A DNA stretch of 64,000 bases from Cryphonectria parasitica EP155 (Eukaryota > Ascomycota > Sordariomycetes > Diaporthales > Cryphonectriaceae). Where the stretch lies: assembly GCF_011745365.1 (NCBI RefSeq), contig NW_024468909.1:1364001-1428000 (forward strand), given 5' to 3'. Shown piece after piece: positions 45,415 to 56,492 of this stretch. Below the pieces are notes generated by a model, which was given only the letters and a program-made list of their open reading frames with translations, did not search any database and was not told where the DNA came from. Position 1 is the first letter of the stretch, and every line of letters starts with the position of its first letter. The translations under genes and the position numbers were made by a program.

Positions 45415-46277
45415 TCAATACAAAAACAGCCTTGCCTTTGCATCTTGGACAACCCAGGCCAGCCCTTCGTCGAGGTTTTCGCCCGTCATGGCGCTGCACC
45501 GCAGGACGTGCCACTGGTGAGTTCGGATGTGCTTTAATTTCAGCGTCTCCAGTATCTCATCTCCCGTCATGCACCCTTCAACGTCGGTCTTGTTGGCAAA
45601 GACCAAGAGGCTAGCACCGGCTAGCCTCTGTTGTTCATCTGGGAGTCAGCCTTGTCGTAATATGTATGTCATCCTGAGTGCTGGGTTGCGGCATTTAGAC
45701 GGCAGCATACCTCTTCCTGCAGCAGGCCGTGTAGTTCGGCCCTGCAGTCCTCAATCCTCAGTCGGTCCGTAGCATCGACCACCCAGATCAGCACATCTGT
45801 CTTCTCAAAATAGTTTCTCCAATATGACCGTAGCGTCTTTTGCCCTCCGACGTCCCCTACAGTCTCTCTTGAGTGGTCAGGCCGTGTATCTACCCCATAA
45901 TGATGAGCTTTGGCCATTCGGAGACTGACAGATGTTTAACTTGTACCTGCGCAGAAGGTCAGCCCGCTTTTCTCCCAAGACTTCAGAGAAGGGAGGAGCA
46001 GTCGTCGCCATACTCACCCCTCGTAGTCTATGGTTTTGATGATGAACCCGAGGGTCGGGCTAACGGTGTTGACGTCCTCGCCCATAATCTTCTTGACGAT
46101 GGTGGTCTTGCCCGCATTATCGAGACCTCTTGGCGGGATAGTCAGCATCCTCGCTGACCGATTTGGGAGGAAGGGGGAAAGGCTGTCGGCTGGACAACAG
46201 GGCAGGTGGTTGCCTTACAGCATCAATATCCTGAGTTCTTTGTCCTTCAATCTGGCCTTCCTCAAAATTGAAAGCAT
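45415..46277 (-). CDS. ARL2: ARL2-type small GTPase (Arf-like 2)
   Basis: Five exons (46277-46219, 46128-46018, 45946-45930, 45856-45711, 45627-45415) encode 181 residues against the usual 184. ARL2 (yeast Cin4, fission yeast Alp41) controls tubulin folding cofactors, and so microtubule assembly. GTPase motifs are intact: P loop GLDNAGKTT, switch I with SPTLGF, DVGGQ in switch II, NKTD, and a SAM-type guanine motif (CSAMTGEN). The N terminus is [20 protein letters not shown]. It lacks Gly2, so N-myristoylation is not expected, which matches what is known of ARL2. Exon 3 is only 17 nt (G-TAC-AAG-TTA-AAC-ATC-T) yet is needed to rebuild the family sequence EGYKLNIWDVGG. Introns are 71-90 nt. Confidence 0.95.
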
Positions 46278-48292
46278 ATTGTCCAGGCCAGCAGGGCTGC
46301 AGTCTTGAGCGAGGCAGGTTTGCAGATTGGTAGAAGGCAACGATGGGACAGGTGATTTGCTGAGGGGGCACCCTTAGCCTTCAGGGTTCGGGGCAACACA
46401 CACACATGCCTGTGATCCACATAGAGAGCTTCCCCTGCTGCCCGCCAATGACGGCATTTTGCATAGGCAACTTCAACACATCATGGGCTCAGGTATGCCT
46501 GCACACAACCTCCACAGACAAAAAAGGAAGAAGAAAGAATGAAGTAAAAGTGATTCTTGCTATGCCTTGACTGACAAAATCATAGAAAAGGGTCAATCAA
46601 GGCAACAAATAGTCGAGGCATTCCCCTTAGGAGACAATCCTCCCTGCTGCCTTCACCAGCACATAGGCAGATTATGAGGCTGAACTGGCCTGCAAAGCAG
46701 ATCATTGGAGCCTCGGAAAGACATTCTAGACATCAGGCCATCAAAGAGCAGTTCCAGGATGCCTTGACTCTCAAGTACTCCAGAAGCAATGGACAACATC
46801 TCTCAAATTCCTAAATCCAGCTCATCTCCAGATTGGCAAGTCTGGAGGGCGCAATATTTACTTCAAAGTGATGGAATTTTGAACTCCTCTAGACCTGGCC
46901 TCCTTTGAAATGACTTCAAGAACTACTCTGCGATGCTCGTCAGCATTTCCTCCAGGGAAGGGACTTGCATAGCTTGCGCGAGTAATCTCAGGTGACCTCT
47001 TTCCTCGCGGGGTATCCTCGCAGCAGAACACCACGGCTGTCTGCCCTACCAACACCATGATGAGCCCTCACGACGACGACCACCCTAGCTCCCACAAATC
47101 GAAATCAACAAATCTGGAAAGTTTCACAGCATAGCGACATAAGAGGCGGGGATCTCGAAAATTATTTCAGGGTCTTCTTCAATTTGCTGTTGTCTGTCTG
47201 AACCTACAACTTCTTTCTTCCTCTTCTTCACCCTCCATCCTTCCTTCTCTTCTTTCCTCTTTTTCAGCAGCACAGCAAGCATCACCAACCCTTCTCTCTC
47301 ACTAAAGTCCTCCTGAGATATCCTCATCTTCTTCTGATCAATTTCAGCATCAAGTACTGTTTCCCCCCTTGGTATGTATCAATCTGATCTCTGGATTTCA
47401 TCACTTGCATTGTTGACCACCCAGCACCAACACGTTCCCATCATCACCATTGCCCAGCACCCATCACCTTAACGTGTTCATTTTACCAACCCCTCCTCTA
47501 TTACACTCCTTAAGAAGGCAATAAGAACTTCTTTACTCTACTCCTGTGTACTGTCCAGAACCTTCAAGCAAGCCAGCTTCATTCCTTTAGAAACAGGCAC
47601 ACAAAACATTCACTTTACATCCCAGCAGCCTTGTGGAGAAAACATACGAGATTCGAATGGAATTATTCCATGACACGTCCTACTCATCTATCTATTCCTC
47701 CCTCTTTAAACAAGATTCAGCACCTAACTACCTAACTGTCATGTATCTCTTGTTTGCTACGCAGCTCCCTTGCCCCTCGGTTGTCCTCAAGTCAGTCCAG
47801 CTAATGAAGCTGATTACTGACTGGTACTGACAGATACCAGTTCTCTCTGTTGTGACCAGGTCTGTCCTTTTGCAGCTGTTCTTTTTACTCCCCTGTGAGT
47901 CCTCACCCATCAGACATTCGCACATCTTCTATCTCTCCTCCTTCTCTATGATCAGATCTGCCATGATCCTCAGGTTTCTCATGAATCTTGAAGCTGGGAA
48001 AGGCGTGATCCGAAGCTGTAATTTGGCAGAGACTGACATTATTTGACTATTTGATTAGGGTGTCACCAAGGAGTTCTTCCTTGTGGTTCGCAACGAATTT
48101 CTCTGGTCGAGTTTGTTATAGACCATCAGCCCTGGGCGACTGGGTAACTCTCGTGAGTCACTCAACCCAACCACAGTCTTCAGTCAGGTAGGCCTCCGAT
48201 ATTCCCAATTTCTGGAACAGTTGAGCTGATAAAATCGTCTGTTTCTGAGGCCAGGAAAATCAGATACCCTTCGTTCCCTGACAAGGATCATC
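46278..48292. promoter_or_regulatory. Divergent upstream region of ARL2 and the GNAT-like gene
   Basis: Two kb between divergent starts. The right two thirds (about 47150-48290) are strongly pyrimidine-rich on the plus strand, with many short ATG frames, and resemble a long fungal 5' leader, perhaps with introns. No protein-like frame is supported on either strand. Short upstream frames could affect translation of the GNAT-like protein. Confidence 0.45.
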
Positions 48293-50842
48293 ATGGCGCC
48301 TTTCCACCGGTTCTGCAAGCCTTCCCATGGTGACGACGGACCTGAGCAGCCGGGATGGAACGGGCAACGGCATCTCGACCATGGAACAGCACTGTTTCTC
48401 GAGAAACTCAAGGACCATGCCATAGCCAGAAAAAACAAGGGACATGGTAAAGCTGAGCCTGGTCTTAATGCTGGTTTACCTCGCCACTTGCTCCGTCAAG
48501 ACGATGAGCGTTCAGTCGGAACCCCCGCCACTGGTCTTTTGAACACGCAAGTATCGACCACGGCTCCTGCGAGCGTCTCCAAGCCCCAAGAGCAACGTCT
48601 CCACTCGTACCTCGAGGAGCGAGCTTCCAACTTCTATGGCTTCAAAACTGTGTTTCCTGGCGAGTCTCGACCCCAAACCCAGACGCCCCAGCACCCGTAC
48701 GACCACCAGCCTGAGGAGCATCACTCGGGAGCTGCTGTGCAGGTTGTCAGTCGTCGCCCCTGCAATGACTCCTTTCCTGTTGCTCCTGCATCTAGTCTTG
48801 TCGTCCCCGCTGGCATGAACCGGTCGACTCATCAACAGCCATCCAGCTCTCATCCACCAGCGGCTCCAGCTCGTGCCTACCCCGAACCCTCTCCAAAGCA
48901 CGCAGTCTATCCAAACAACAAAGGCGCGCCTCAACGCGAGTTCCCGCCCACCCCGTCTTATACAAACGATATGCAACACGACGTCGAATTCATTCCTACC
49001 AACGACCGCAGCGGCAATAGTCCTGCACCAAAGGGTATGAAGACCTCTCGATGGGCCGAGGCTGAGCTTCAGATGCAGACTACCGCCAGCCCTCACCATG
49101 ACAACGGAGCCCGACTGTCTGCGAGCACTTATCGTGTCGATTCTCCCAAGAACACACAGCAGGAGACCGCCATGCACGTGCAGGAACCCAACAATGGCCA
49201 GAAGAAGCCTGCTAACGTTCAGCCTACTCGCGTCGTTCAGCCTGCGCCCATCCCTCAGCAAGCTCATCGCCAGCCCTCGGGCAATCACCAGACAAAGGTG
49301 TCACAGGTCGAGCACCTGCCCCAGCCTGTGAAGCAGAAGTGGCGTCCCAAGCATGACTATGACCTCGAGTCGCAGTCACTGCCGGATACCGTCTCGTCCG
49401 TGCATTTCGACGACGACGAGCCCGTCGCTTACTTTACTGGTAGTGATGCCGGCGATGTGCCTACAAAGGACATTCGAGGCCAGATCGCCGACGAGTCTAA
49501 CCTTGCTCCCACCGGCGATGGCCAAGGTTGGTATGACCAGAGCCAGTTCAAGGAGTTCGCCAGCGATGACGACTCCTGGGGCCCCAGCAAGGCCTGGTTT
49601 GCCGAGTCTGTCGAGTCGTGGCTTGACAACACGAACAAGTACGAGCTTCCCTCGGTCTGGTTCCTCACCTCCAACATCGAGCGTCACGAACATTGTGACG
49701 TGAATACCTTCAACGGCTGGCTGAATGCTCCTGTGGACTACCCCGAGACGTGTATGAATCCACTGGACGAGATCAAGCCGCAGGAGACCAAGCGCCGACT
49801 CACCTACTCTTCGAGCCTGAAGAGCGCAACAAACTACACCAAGAACAAGCGCCGCCTTGACAACGCAGAGGAGATGCACGGCGAGCTCGTTGCCAACCCC
49901 CAGCCCGCGCAGGTCCCCGCGCAGGCCCAGCCGCAGGCCCAGCTCGTGGCGGCCAACAGTGCTCAGGCGCCTAGAGGTGGCCAGATGGGCCAGCAAGTGC
50001 AGGCTGGACCCTCTGTGCCAATGGCATCCGCGAACTTGGACGACTACGAGCAGACCTACGTCAAGATCCCCTGCTTCCTGCGCCCGGCTGAGCACGGAGA
50101 CCTTGAACAGGTCCTGACCATCTACAACTGGGAGGTGGCCCACGGCACTCAAGCCATGGATACCAAGCCCCTTGTGGTCCAGGACATCCGCAGAATCTTT
50201 CAGCGGTGCAAGGTTTCCGAGACTCCCTTCATTGTCGTCATTGCCGGAACAGCTGAGGAGGCTGTTGCCCGAAAGGAGGTTCCTGCACGCCCTCAAGGAA
50301 TGCAGCCATACATGCAGCGAAATTCCCACCAAGATCAGCCAGAGAAGCGCGAACAAGATAAAGTTCTGGCCTTCGGATTCATCACGATCCCTGACGCGGG
50401 CCTCGCTGGTGATGTCCACCACAACGTTGGTCGCTTCCAAGGCCGTCTGTACCTTTATGTGGCCCACGATAGTCGCCGCAACGGTCTCGGACGAGCTCTC
50501 CTCTGCCGTCTCACCAAGTGCTGCTCCACCATGATGATCTCCATGGGCGAATACGACTGGTACGACCCGACTAAGAACAAGGCTTGCGATGTCGCCCCAT
50601 TCAATTCTCGAAAGTACTCCCGCCTGTTCCTGGAGACTGCTTCGAAAGGCAAGACAGATCCCGACACCAAGTGGTACGCCGAGTTCCTGGATAGTGAAGC
50701 CTTCACATGCGTCTCCACTACCGACAGGGCCCGCAAGATTGGCTACGGCGACGGCGGTAAGTGGATGGACACCATTGTCTGGCAGTATGACTGCTCGGAC
50801 CCGAAGCACCTCACCGAGGGCGCTGCTTACCAGAGCCGTTAA
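48293..50842 (+). CDS. GNAT-like acetyltransferase-domain protein with long disordered N terminus
   Basis: One exon, 849 residues. Residues 1-570 are Pro/Gln/His-rich and mostly disordered. A better-conserved island lies at about 410-505 (DDSWGPSKAWFAESVESWLDN, then WFLTSNIERHEHCDVNTFNGWL). From about 580 the protein looks like a GCN5-type acetyltransferase: FLRPAEHGDLEQVLTIYNWEV reads as strand and helix 1, DKVLAFGFITIPDAG as central strands, and LYLYVAHDSRRNGLGRALLCRL as strand 4 plus the acetyl-CoA loop (R-x-x-G-x-G/A pattern: RRNGLG). No substrate is predictable. The ATG follows TCATC and lies in good context. A peptide-like fungal family of similar length is known only as hypothetical GNAT-domain proteins. 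The catalytic status needs a structure comparison. Confidence 0.82.
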   Translation: MAPFHRFCKPSHGDDGPEQPGWNGQRHLDHGTALFLEKLKDHAIARKNKGHGKAEPGLNAGLPRHLLRQDDERSVGTPATGLLNTQVSTTAPASVSKPQEQRLHSYLEERASNFYGFKTVFPGESRPQTQTPQHPYDHQPEEHHSGAAVQVVSRRPCNDSFPVAPASSLVVPAGMNRSTHQQPSSSHPPAAPARAYPEPSPKHAVYPNNKGAPQREFPPTPSYTNDMQHDVEFIPTNDRSGNSPAPKGMKTSRWAEAELQMQTTASPHHDNGARLSASTYRVDSPKNTQQETAMHVQEPNNGQKKPANVQPTRVVQPAPIPQQAHRQPSGNHQTKVSQVEHLPQPVKQKWRPKHDYDLESQSLPDTVSSVHFDDDEPVAYFTGSDAGDVPTKDIRGQIADESNLAPTGDGQGWYDQSQFKEFASDDDSWGPSKAWFAESVESWLDNTNKYELPSVWFLTSNIERHEHCDVNTFNGWLNAPVDYPETCMNPLDEIKPQETKRRLTYSSSLKSATNYTKNKRRLDNAEEMHGELVANPQPAQVPAQAQPQAQLVAANSAQAPRGGQMGQQVQAGPSVPMASANLDDYEQTYVKIPCFLRPAEHGDLEQVLTIYNWEVAHGTQAMDTKPLVVQDIRRIFQRCKVSETPFIVVIAGTAEEAVARKEVPARPQGMQPYMQRNSHQDQPEKREQDKVLAFGFITIPDAGLAGDVHHNVGRFQGRLYLYVAHDSRRNGLGRALLCRLTKCCSTMMISMGEYDWYDPTKNKACDVAPFNSRKYSRLFLETASKGKTDPDTKWYAEFLDSEAFTCVSTTDRARKIGYGDGGKWMDTIVWQYDCSDPKHLTEGAAYQSR

Positions 50843-51982
50843 TGCTTGTCTGGCAAGGGGGTCTACTCCGGTACCCCCCCCCCCGCCTCGCCCAGATAAA
50901 AGACAACCGTTTGGACCATATACACGATGAGAGGTTTCCATAAGCTGAGAAGCTGCAGCTATGGTCTGCTTCTGACCCTGATGGCTTGGGTTGTGGACCG
51001 TGGGCCGATGGCATCGGTGTACAATCGACGAGGTTGCACGTTAGGTGCGTGCATGTGTGGGAGAGCGGTGGAGCTACGATCTTGTCACCCCAGAGCTGAT
51101 GATATCATGAGCCCGTGGGGCTCTTGTTGATGGTACTGCAAGGCCTTGCTTGTTCGAGACACAGCAGTCTACCTCGTATCACGCAGGATCTGGAAGGGAG
51201 AGGCATTGTTGAATGTCCGGAGTCGGTCCACCTATGTGATGGGAGGATTCTCACTGACGGATGTGGTATAGAAGAATCAGAAAGGAAGAAAAAAACATTG
51301 GTTGAGGGTGGATGAAATGCCAGGACGGTGTGCAATGGACGGGGAAACTCTTGATCAAGCACGCGTTGTGCTCCTGCTCCTGGTCATAACGGATGAGGGT
51401 TTTGCCCCTTTTCTCAGCTTCAGATAGCACACTCTATGGGTGAGCAGGTCTGGGCTGGGCTACGTACGGGCAAGGTGAAATCAAACTTGAATGGCCCCGT
51501 GCAGCAGTTTTTTTTTGAAGGGGGGGGGGGGTCCCAGGGAGATGGAATCATGAACGGAAACTTTTTTGTGTGCCTATGATTGTTAGGTCTTAGCTAGACT
51601 TTGACTAATCTCAGCCGGTATTTGTCAGATGCGTTGTATCTTTGAGATATTGGCTGTGGTATGATATGATGGCAGAACGCTTCGAGTTGAAGGCTGATGT
51701 CACAAAAAGAGAGAGAGAAAGAGAGTGTGTTGTCTGGTCAGAAAGAAGGGGAAGCAGAAGGAAAAGACGCCATTGGGTGGCTGGCTATACATCTACATGT
51801 CCTTGTACTCTTCACATAGTACGCCTCCTACTCCAACTTCTTTCTGGCTGCCTCGTCGAAAGCAACTTTCACCATGCTCTTAACCACCCCCTCCCAACCC
51901 TTTTTCTACTGGCGCCCACATCTATACAACTACAGTAGAGAAGATGACAAGGGAAAAAGAAACCTCATCCATCACATCCAAT
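50843..51982. other. Convergent intergenic region with G- and C-runs
   Basis: Two stop codons face each other across 1.1 kb. A C-run lies near 50875-50885 and a T-run followed by a run of about 12 G near 51508-51531. No gene is recognisable. Confidence 0.5.
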
Positions 51983-54138
51983 TCAACAGACCCTCAATCC
52001 GCACACCTCAACACCCTTGCCCTCCACCCTCGCCTGCCGGTCGAAATACATGGCGACAATCTCCTTTACAAAGGCAGCGTCCGCGTGACTCCAGACATCG
52101 AGACCCATGGCCGCGAGCGCATCGCTGTCTACCCGGACCTCGGCGGTGGGAGTGGCGGCGACACGGTCTTGAGCCGCCTGTAGTGGCAGGAGACGCTCTG
52201 ACTCTTCACCCTCGTCCACCTCGGACTGGGTCCGCGAGGTGTCGAGATCTGTGTAGTCGTCGTTGTACTCCTCCTCCTCCTCCTCCTCGTCGGTCGCGGC
52301 GACGATCTCGGCCAGCGTCCCGAGCACGGTGGCCGTGAAGCGGTGGAAGTAGGTGATGATGCCCAGCTCAACCCTGGCGCGGTCCTCTTCTGCCTCTGCG
52401 CCATCAACACTGGCGCCAGCGCCAGCGCCAGCGCCACCTGCTGACGCGGACCCGTCTGCTGTGGTGGTGGCCCGTCGCGCGGTGAGTGAAGTTGTGCTCT
52501 CGCCCAGCCCGCCGCTCATGCCCGTAACGTTGAAGCTGCCGCTGGGCCGTCTCTGCTGGGGAGTCGGGTTGCCGGGGGAAGGGCCTGGTATCAGATCCGC
52601 CAGCAGCCCGTTGTCGTGCGCTGCCTCCTCGGCCTCGTCGGACCGCCTCTGCTCGCCTGCAGACGCCCACCATATGAACCCGCTGTACGCGAGGGCCGCC
52701 CACGTCACAGGCTCGACGATCTTGTCGGCGGCGTCGGCGAGGGTGTGGGAATCCTCACCGTTGTGCAGGAACGAGGTTGTCTTGACAGAGGAGGTAGAGA
52801 GGCGGGGCTGGCGCTGTTGGTATAGGGCGGCGGATGATGGTGATCTTTCTTCGGTTCCGTTCGTTGTGGTGGGCTCGTCGTCCTCGTCGACTACGGCGGT
52901 GCTTGTGGCGGCGGCGGCGGCGACACGGCGCAGACCGGCCTTGAGGGTGCGGAAGCGCCGCAGGTCGCGCTGGGTGGCTTTGACTGGTATGCCTTTGGGG
53001 GACTCGACGGTAGGCCAGACCTTCTCCTTTGTGTTGGTGGGCTGTGTCTGGGGCATGGTGATGAGGACGTCCCACAGGTCGTCTTTCATGGCGAGGATGC
53101 TGTCGGTCGTACAGGCGACCCAGCCGGAGCTGGCGCTGCCGAGTGGGTTCGATGGCTGCTCGGGCGTCGGGCCTGGCCTTTGGGCGCTGTCGGCCATGAG
53201 GAAGGGAATATCATGAACGCCGATCGTGAAGAGGGGCCGAAGCCTCTGGGCTGGGGCGGAGGGATCTAAGAGGTCGAATACTGAAAATGGTATGTTGGCG
53301 AGGACGGAAATATTGTACACTTTCCGAGCATGGTCAGCAGGCGCGCCACAATGAAATAAATAGTTGGGAAGGAAAGCAGGAGAAGACAAAACATACCAAA
53401 ATTACACGCCTCGTTGACGGGCGTGTGGGTAGAGATCAAGATGCGCTTCCGTAACAAAGCTGCTCGTTGTATGGGGAAGATTAATGGTCCAAAAGTGTCC
53501 AGCAGATTGTTCAGACTCCAGGCTGGATGAAAGGGCGACAGCCTGTGCCCAGGTTGCATCAGCGCGCCTCCCTCGGACGCAGACCTGTCCCTCACGTGTC
53601 CCTTGGGAAGAGCCCTCTTGCCCAGCGCCGGCGATGCCATTGGCGAGTCCCTGATGGGCTCAGGCAGATGGTTTGGGTCCCGTGTCCTGCACAAGTCCCA
53701 GTACTCGTCCAGCGCCCACGTCTGCTTGCGGTCGACGGCCAGCTTAGCGGCCAGATCCTTGAGGGCATCCGCATGCCGCCATGCCCTGCCCAGTCGCCCA
53801 TAGCTGAGGGGCACGAGTACGCCGACGGCGATCATGCGGGCATGACGGGATTCCTCCTCGTCGGTGGGGGCGTTGACAAAGGCGCTCAGGCCGGCGTAGC
53901 CATCCTCATGGACAAAGTAGATCAGGTCCTCGGAGACGGTGTGCAGGCCAGAGGGGAGGCTCTTGTATTCCACCACGCCCTCGAGCTCGAGGCCCGGGAT
54001 CGACTGCTTCCATATGATTGTGTACCCGGCCTTGACATCGAAGTCGATGAGGAACAGCGCTGAGATGGAGGGCAGGTCGGGAAGGGTGTTGTAGTGCGAG
54101 GATGACTGGGCTTGCGGCCCTCTTCGAGGTGCTGCCAT
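51983..54138 (-). CDS. DENN-family protein, LCHN/DENND11-like (DUF4484)
   Basis: Two exons (54138-53397, 53319-51983) encode 692 residues. DENN proteins act as Rab GTPase exchange factors or scaffolds in membrane traffic; LCHN/DENND11 (yeast Anr2) is a small subgroup. N-terminal hallmarks: ISALFLIDFDVKAGYTIIWK, then LPSGLHTVSEDLIYFVHED and YAGLSAFVN, and MIAVGVLVPLSYGRLGRAWRHADAL. The SPFHPAWSLNNLLDTFGPLIFPI segment and the HTPVNEACNFG-VYNISVLANIPFSVFDLL splice junction follow the family pattern. The 77-nt intron has a GTATGT donor. Beyond residue 330 are a Gly/Ser/Ala-rich region, an acidic run of about eight glutamates near 600, and a C-terminal helical segment that may be the last DENN part. 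GEF activity is inferred from the family only. Divergent from the acyltransferase gene. Confidence 0.82.
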
Positions 54139-55113
54139 GGCTGCGTATGTGAAAGAGCGATTGGAAGATTGTGGGTGGCCGATGTTTGAGAAGAAGGGTG
54201 GCGGTCTCGAGTCTCGAGTCTCGAATCTCGATTATCGCAATGGGATCATCTTAAAGAAGAGAGAGGGCCTGCGCGGTCGCGTCACCCAGGCCAGAGACGT
54301 CGCAGAATCGATGTCACAGCGCGAATCGTTGGATCTTAAGAAGTATACAACAAAGTCCTTGTCATTCGTCGTTGTCGTCGTCAAGAGAGATAGAAATGTG
54401 TTCAGAACAATTCAGAGTTACAATGTAATTCCTGCGAGACCAGGGGTTTTAAGAGTGCAGCAGTATCTCTCATCCTCGAGGATGAAGTGACGTCCAGATA
54501 AGGTTTGGTGTCAGGCCACCACTACCACAGAACGCTGCGAACTATGGGCTTACTTGCTCCCCACGTCAAACCCCAAGCCAGTCCCGATTTCAAGCGAGGG
54601 GTCTACTATACAGATTCCGAAGTTTTTACCCATGTTCAAGTCTCATACAAAACATTTTGCATGTTCAAGAAAAGAATTCATAATCTTTTTGATTCTGGCA
54701 AATATGAATTGGTGAAAGAAAATGCTTCAACATACCTACAATTATGTTCTGCTGTGTACATATTGTAAGAGGCATCGAGACTCAAAACTATGATAAAGCC
54801 CCCCCCCCTTTCTCCTCGAATGTATCGTTTAGGCTTGGACTGTCACGGGTCCCTTAGGGCCTTTCCAGGTGAGCCAGGGGAAAGGTGAGAGAGCTGCTAA
54901 GGGTACTGTACTATACAGGGGTGCTGCCCACTACCCCAACAAACCGGCAGCGCTAAACCGTGGGAGTAGACACCTCGGCCAGTTACTGCTGTGCCAGCCC
55001 CAGCCATGACAACTTTTTGGTGGGGTCATTTGATGATCTTCTCCATCGAGTCCTCAAAGTGCACCACCTGCGCCAAATGTGCCAGCTGACCGACTTGACG
55101 CATCCCTCGCCAT

Positions 55114-55150
55114 TACGCACGCACGCACGCACGCACACACATACACACCC
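55114..55150 (+). repeat. ACGC / AC microsatellite
   Basis: Tandem ACGC units pass into AC units about 370 bp upstream of the acyltransferase start. Confidence 0.85.
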
Positions 55151-55416
55151 ACAACTCTCTTTTCGCACCTGACCTGAGCTTGCCCCAAGCTGAGAGCGAC
55201 AGGCCAGCTAACAAACGAACTTGGCTTCAATCAGACAACCTGTTTGTGCTTCCCTGATCAGGGCCCACACCAAGTTGACCACCACCGCCAACCGGTGTTC
55301 CCACCAGAGCCGTTCGACAGACAAGGTATTTTACAGATTTCACATGCTTCTCCCCCGTCTCCCCTGCACTAATTGGAGGGGGTCATGTGCCGAATCAGAA
55401 CCCAGAGTTTTGGCCT

Positions 55417-55423
55417 TATATAA
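55417..55423 (+). promoter_or_regulatory. TATA box candidate of the acyltransferase gene
   Basis: TATATAA lies 93 bp before the acyltransferase ATG, a spacing that allows a short leader of about 60 nt. The pyrimidine-rich DNA between box and start fits a fungal leader. Confidence 0.5.
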
Positions 55424-55515
55424 CTGACCTGTGGGCGGTACTCCAAGAACCCCTAGCAAATCCTCCTCTCCGAAGACGACCGACCCACTGCTTCCTATCT
55501 CTACCACTTTGAGCA

Positions 55516-56492
55516 ATGTCCTTCCTGACCTACCTGGGATACTTCCTGGGAGGCTACACTGCTCTCACGATAGTCCTCTACGCACTCTCCCCGATGTTCT
55601 CCAAGGCAGGCTTCGCCGCCCGCTGTCTGGCCTCTTACATCTCGCTCGTCTTTTGTACGCTGTACGGCGTTGCCGCCTCTATCGTCCTCGGCATCCTGGG
55701 CCAGAGGCAGATATCGCAATGGGCCACGGCGCGCTGCTTCAAGTACATCATGGCCGCGACCACGGGCGTCACCTTTGAGGTGATCGACCCCAACGGCTAC
55801 CTGGACAAGACGCGCCCGGCCGTCTTCCTCGGCAACCACCAGACAGAGCTCGACGTGCTCATGCTGGGGTGCATGTTCCCCAAGTACTGCAGCGTGACGG
55901 CCAAGAGCAGCCTGAAGAAGACGCCGTTCCTGGGCTGGTTCATGACGCTGAGCGGGTCCATCTTCATCGACCGCAAGAACAGCAAGGACGCGCGCGAGGC
56001 CATGAAGGGCGCTGCGGACCAGATGACCAAGATGAAGCAGAGCGTGTACATGTTCCCCGAGGGTACCCGGAGCTATGCCAAGGAGCCCATGCTGCTGCCC
56101 TTCAAGAAGGGTGCTTTCCACCTGGCCGTCCAGGCGCAGGTCCCGATCGTGCCTGTTGTGGCCGCCAACTATAGCCACGTGCTGCACCCCAAGGATTATG
56201 TCTTCGAATCGGGCCGGATCCCCTGCAAAGGTAGGTTTTATCCCGAGGTAAAGGCGAAAGACGCCATCAGAATGCATGGCGCGGCGAAGCTGACCTTATT
56301 TTTGCCTTGTGTGTAGTTCTCGAGCCTATTCAGACCACCGGTCTGACCACAGCGGATGTCGATGCACTCTGTACGAGGACGCGGGAGCTGATGCTGAAGG
56401 AGATTATCAACCTCACATATAAAGCCCGTGGTCAGGAGGCACCCATACCAGCATCGACAGCGAAAGCTAGTGGTGTCGACCTGAAGCAATGA
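55516..56492 (+). CDS. SLC1: 1-acyl-sn-glycerol-3-phosphate acyltransferase (LPAAT)
   Basis: Two exons (55516-56230, 56317-56492) encode 296 residues, the usual size. The enzyme adds a second acyl chain to lysophosphatidic acid, making phosphatidic acid for phospholipid and triacylglycerol synthesis in the ER or lipid droplets. The four acyltransferase blocks are visible: NHQTELD (107-113, the H-x4-D catalytic motif), SGSIFIDRKN (146-155), YMFPEGTRS (178-186) and AQVPIVPVV (207-215). Two hydrophobic segments near the N terminus (about 5-25 and 40-60) serve as signal anchor and second helix. The 86-nt intron (donor GTAGGT, acceptor TAG) joins IPCK to VLEPIQT in frame. The final 60 residues are less conserved and helical. 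The next plus-strand gene is 2.5 kb away. Confidence 0.95.

Larger units (their letters stand above)
54139..55515. promoter_or_regulatory. Divergent upstream region of LCHN-like and acyltransferase genes
   Basis: 1.4 kb between divergent starts. It holds a microsatellite (ACGC)n/(AC)n at about 55114-55150 and a plus-strand TATATAA near the acyltransferase. AT-rich DNA lies at 54640-54790. No protein-like frame is supported. Confidence 0.5.

Noticed and set aside
49376..50941. A 521-codon minus-strand frame opposite the GNAT-like gene
   Set aside because: It is the antisense of a conserved plus-strand gene, an effect of GC-rich third positions, and shows no domain.
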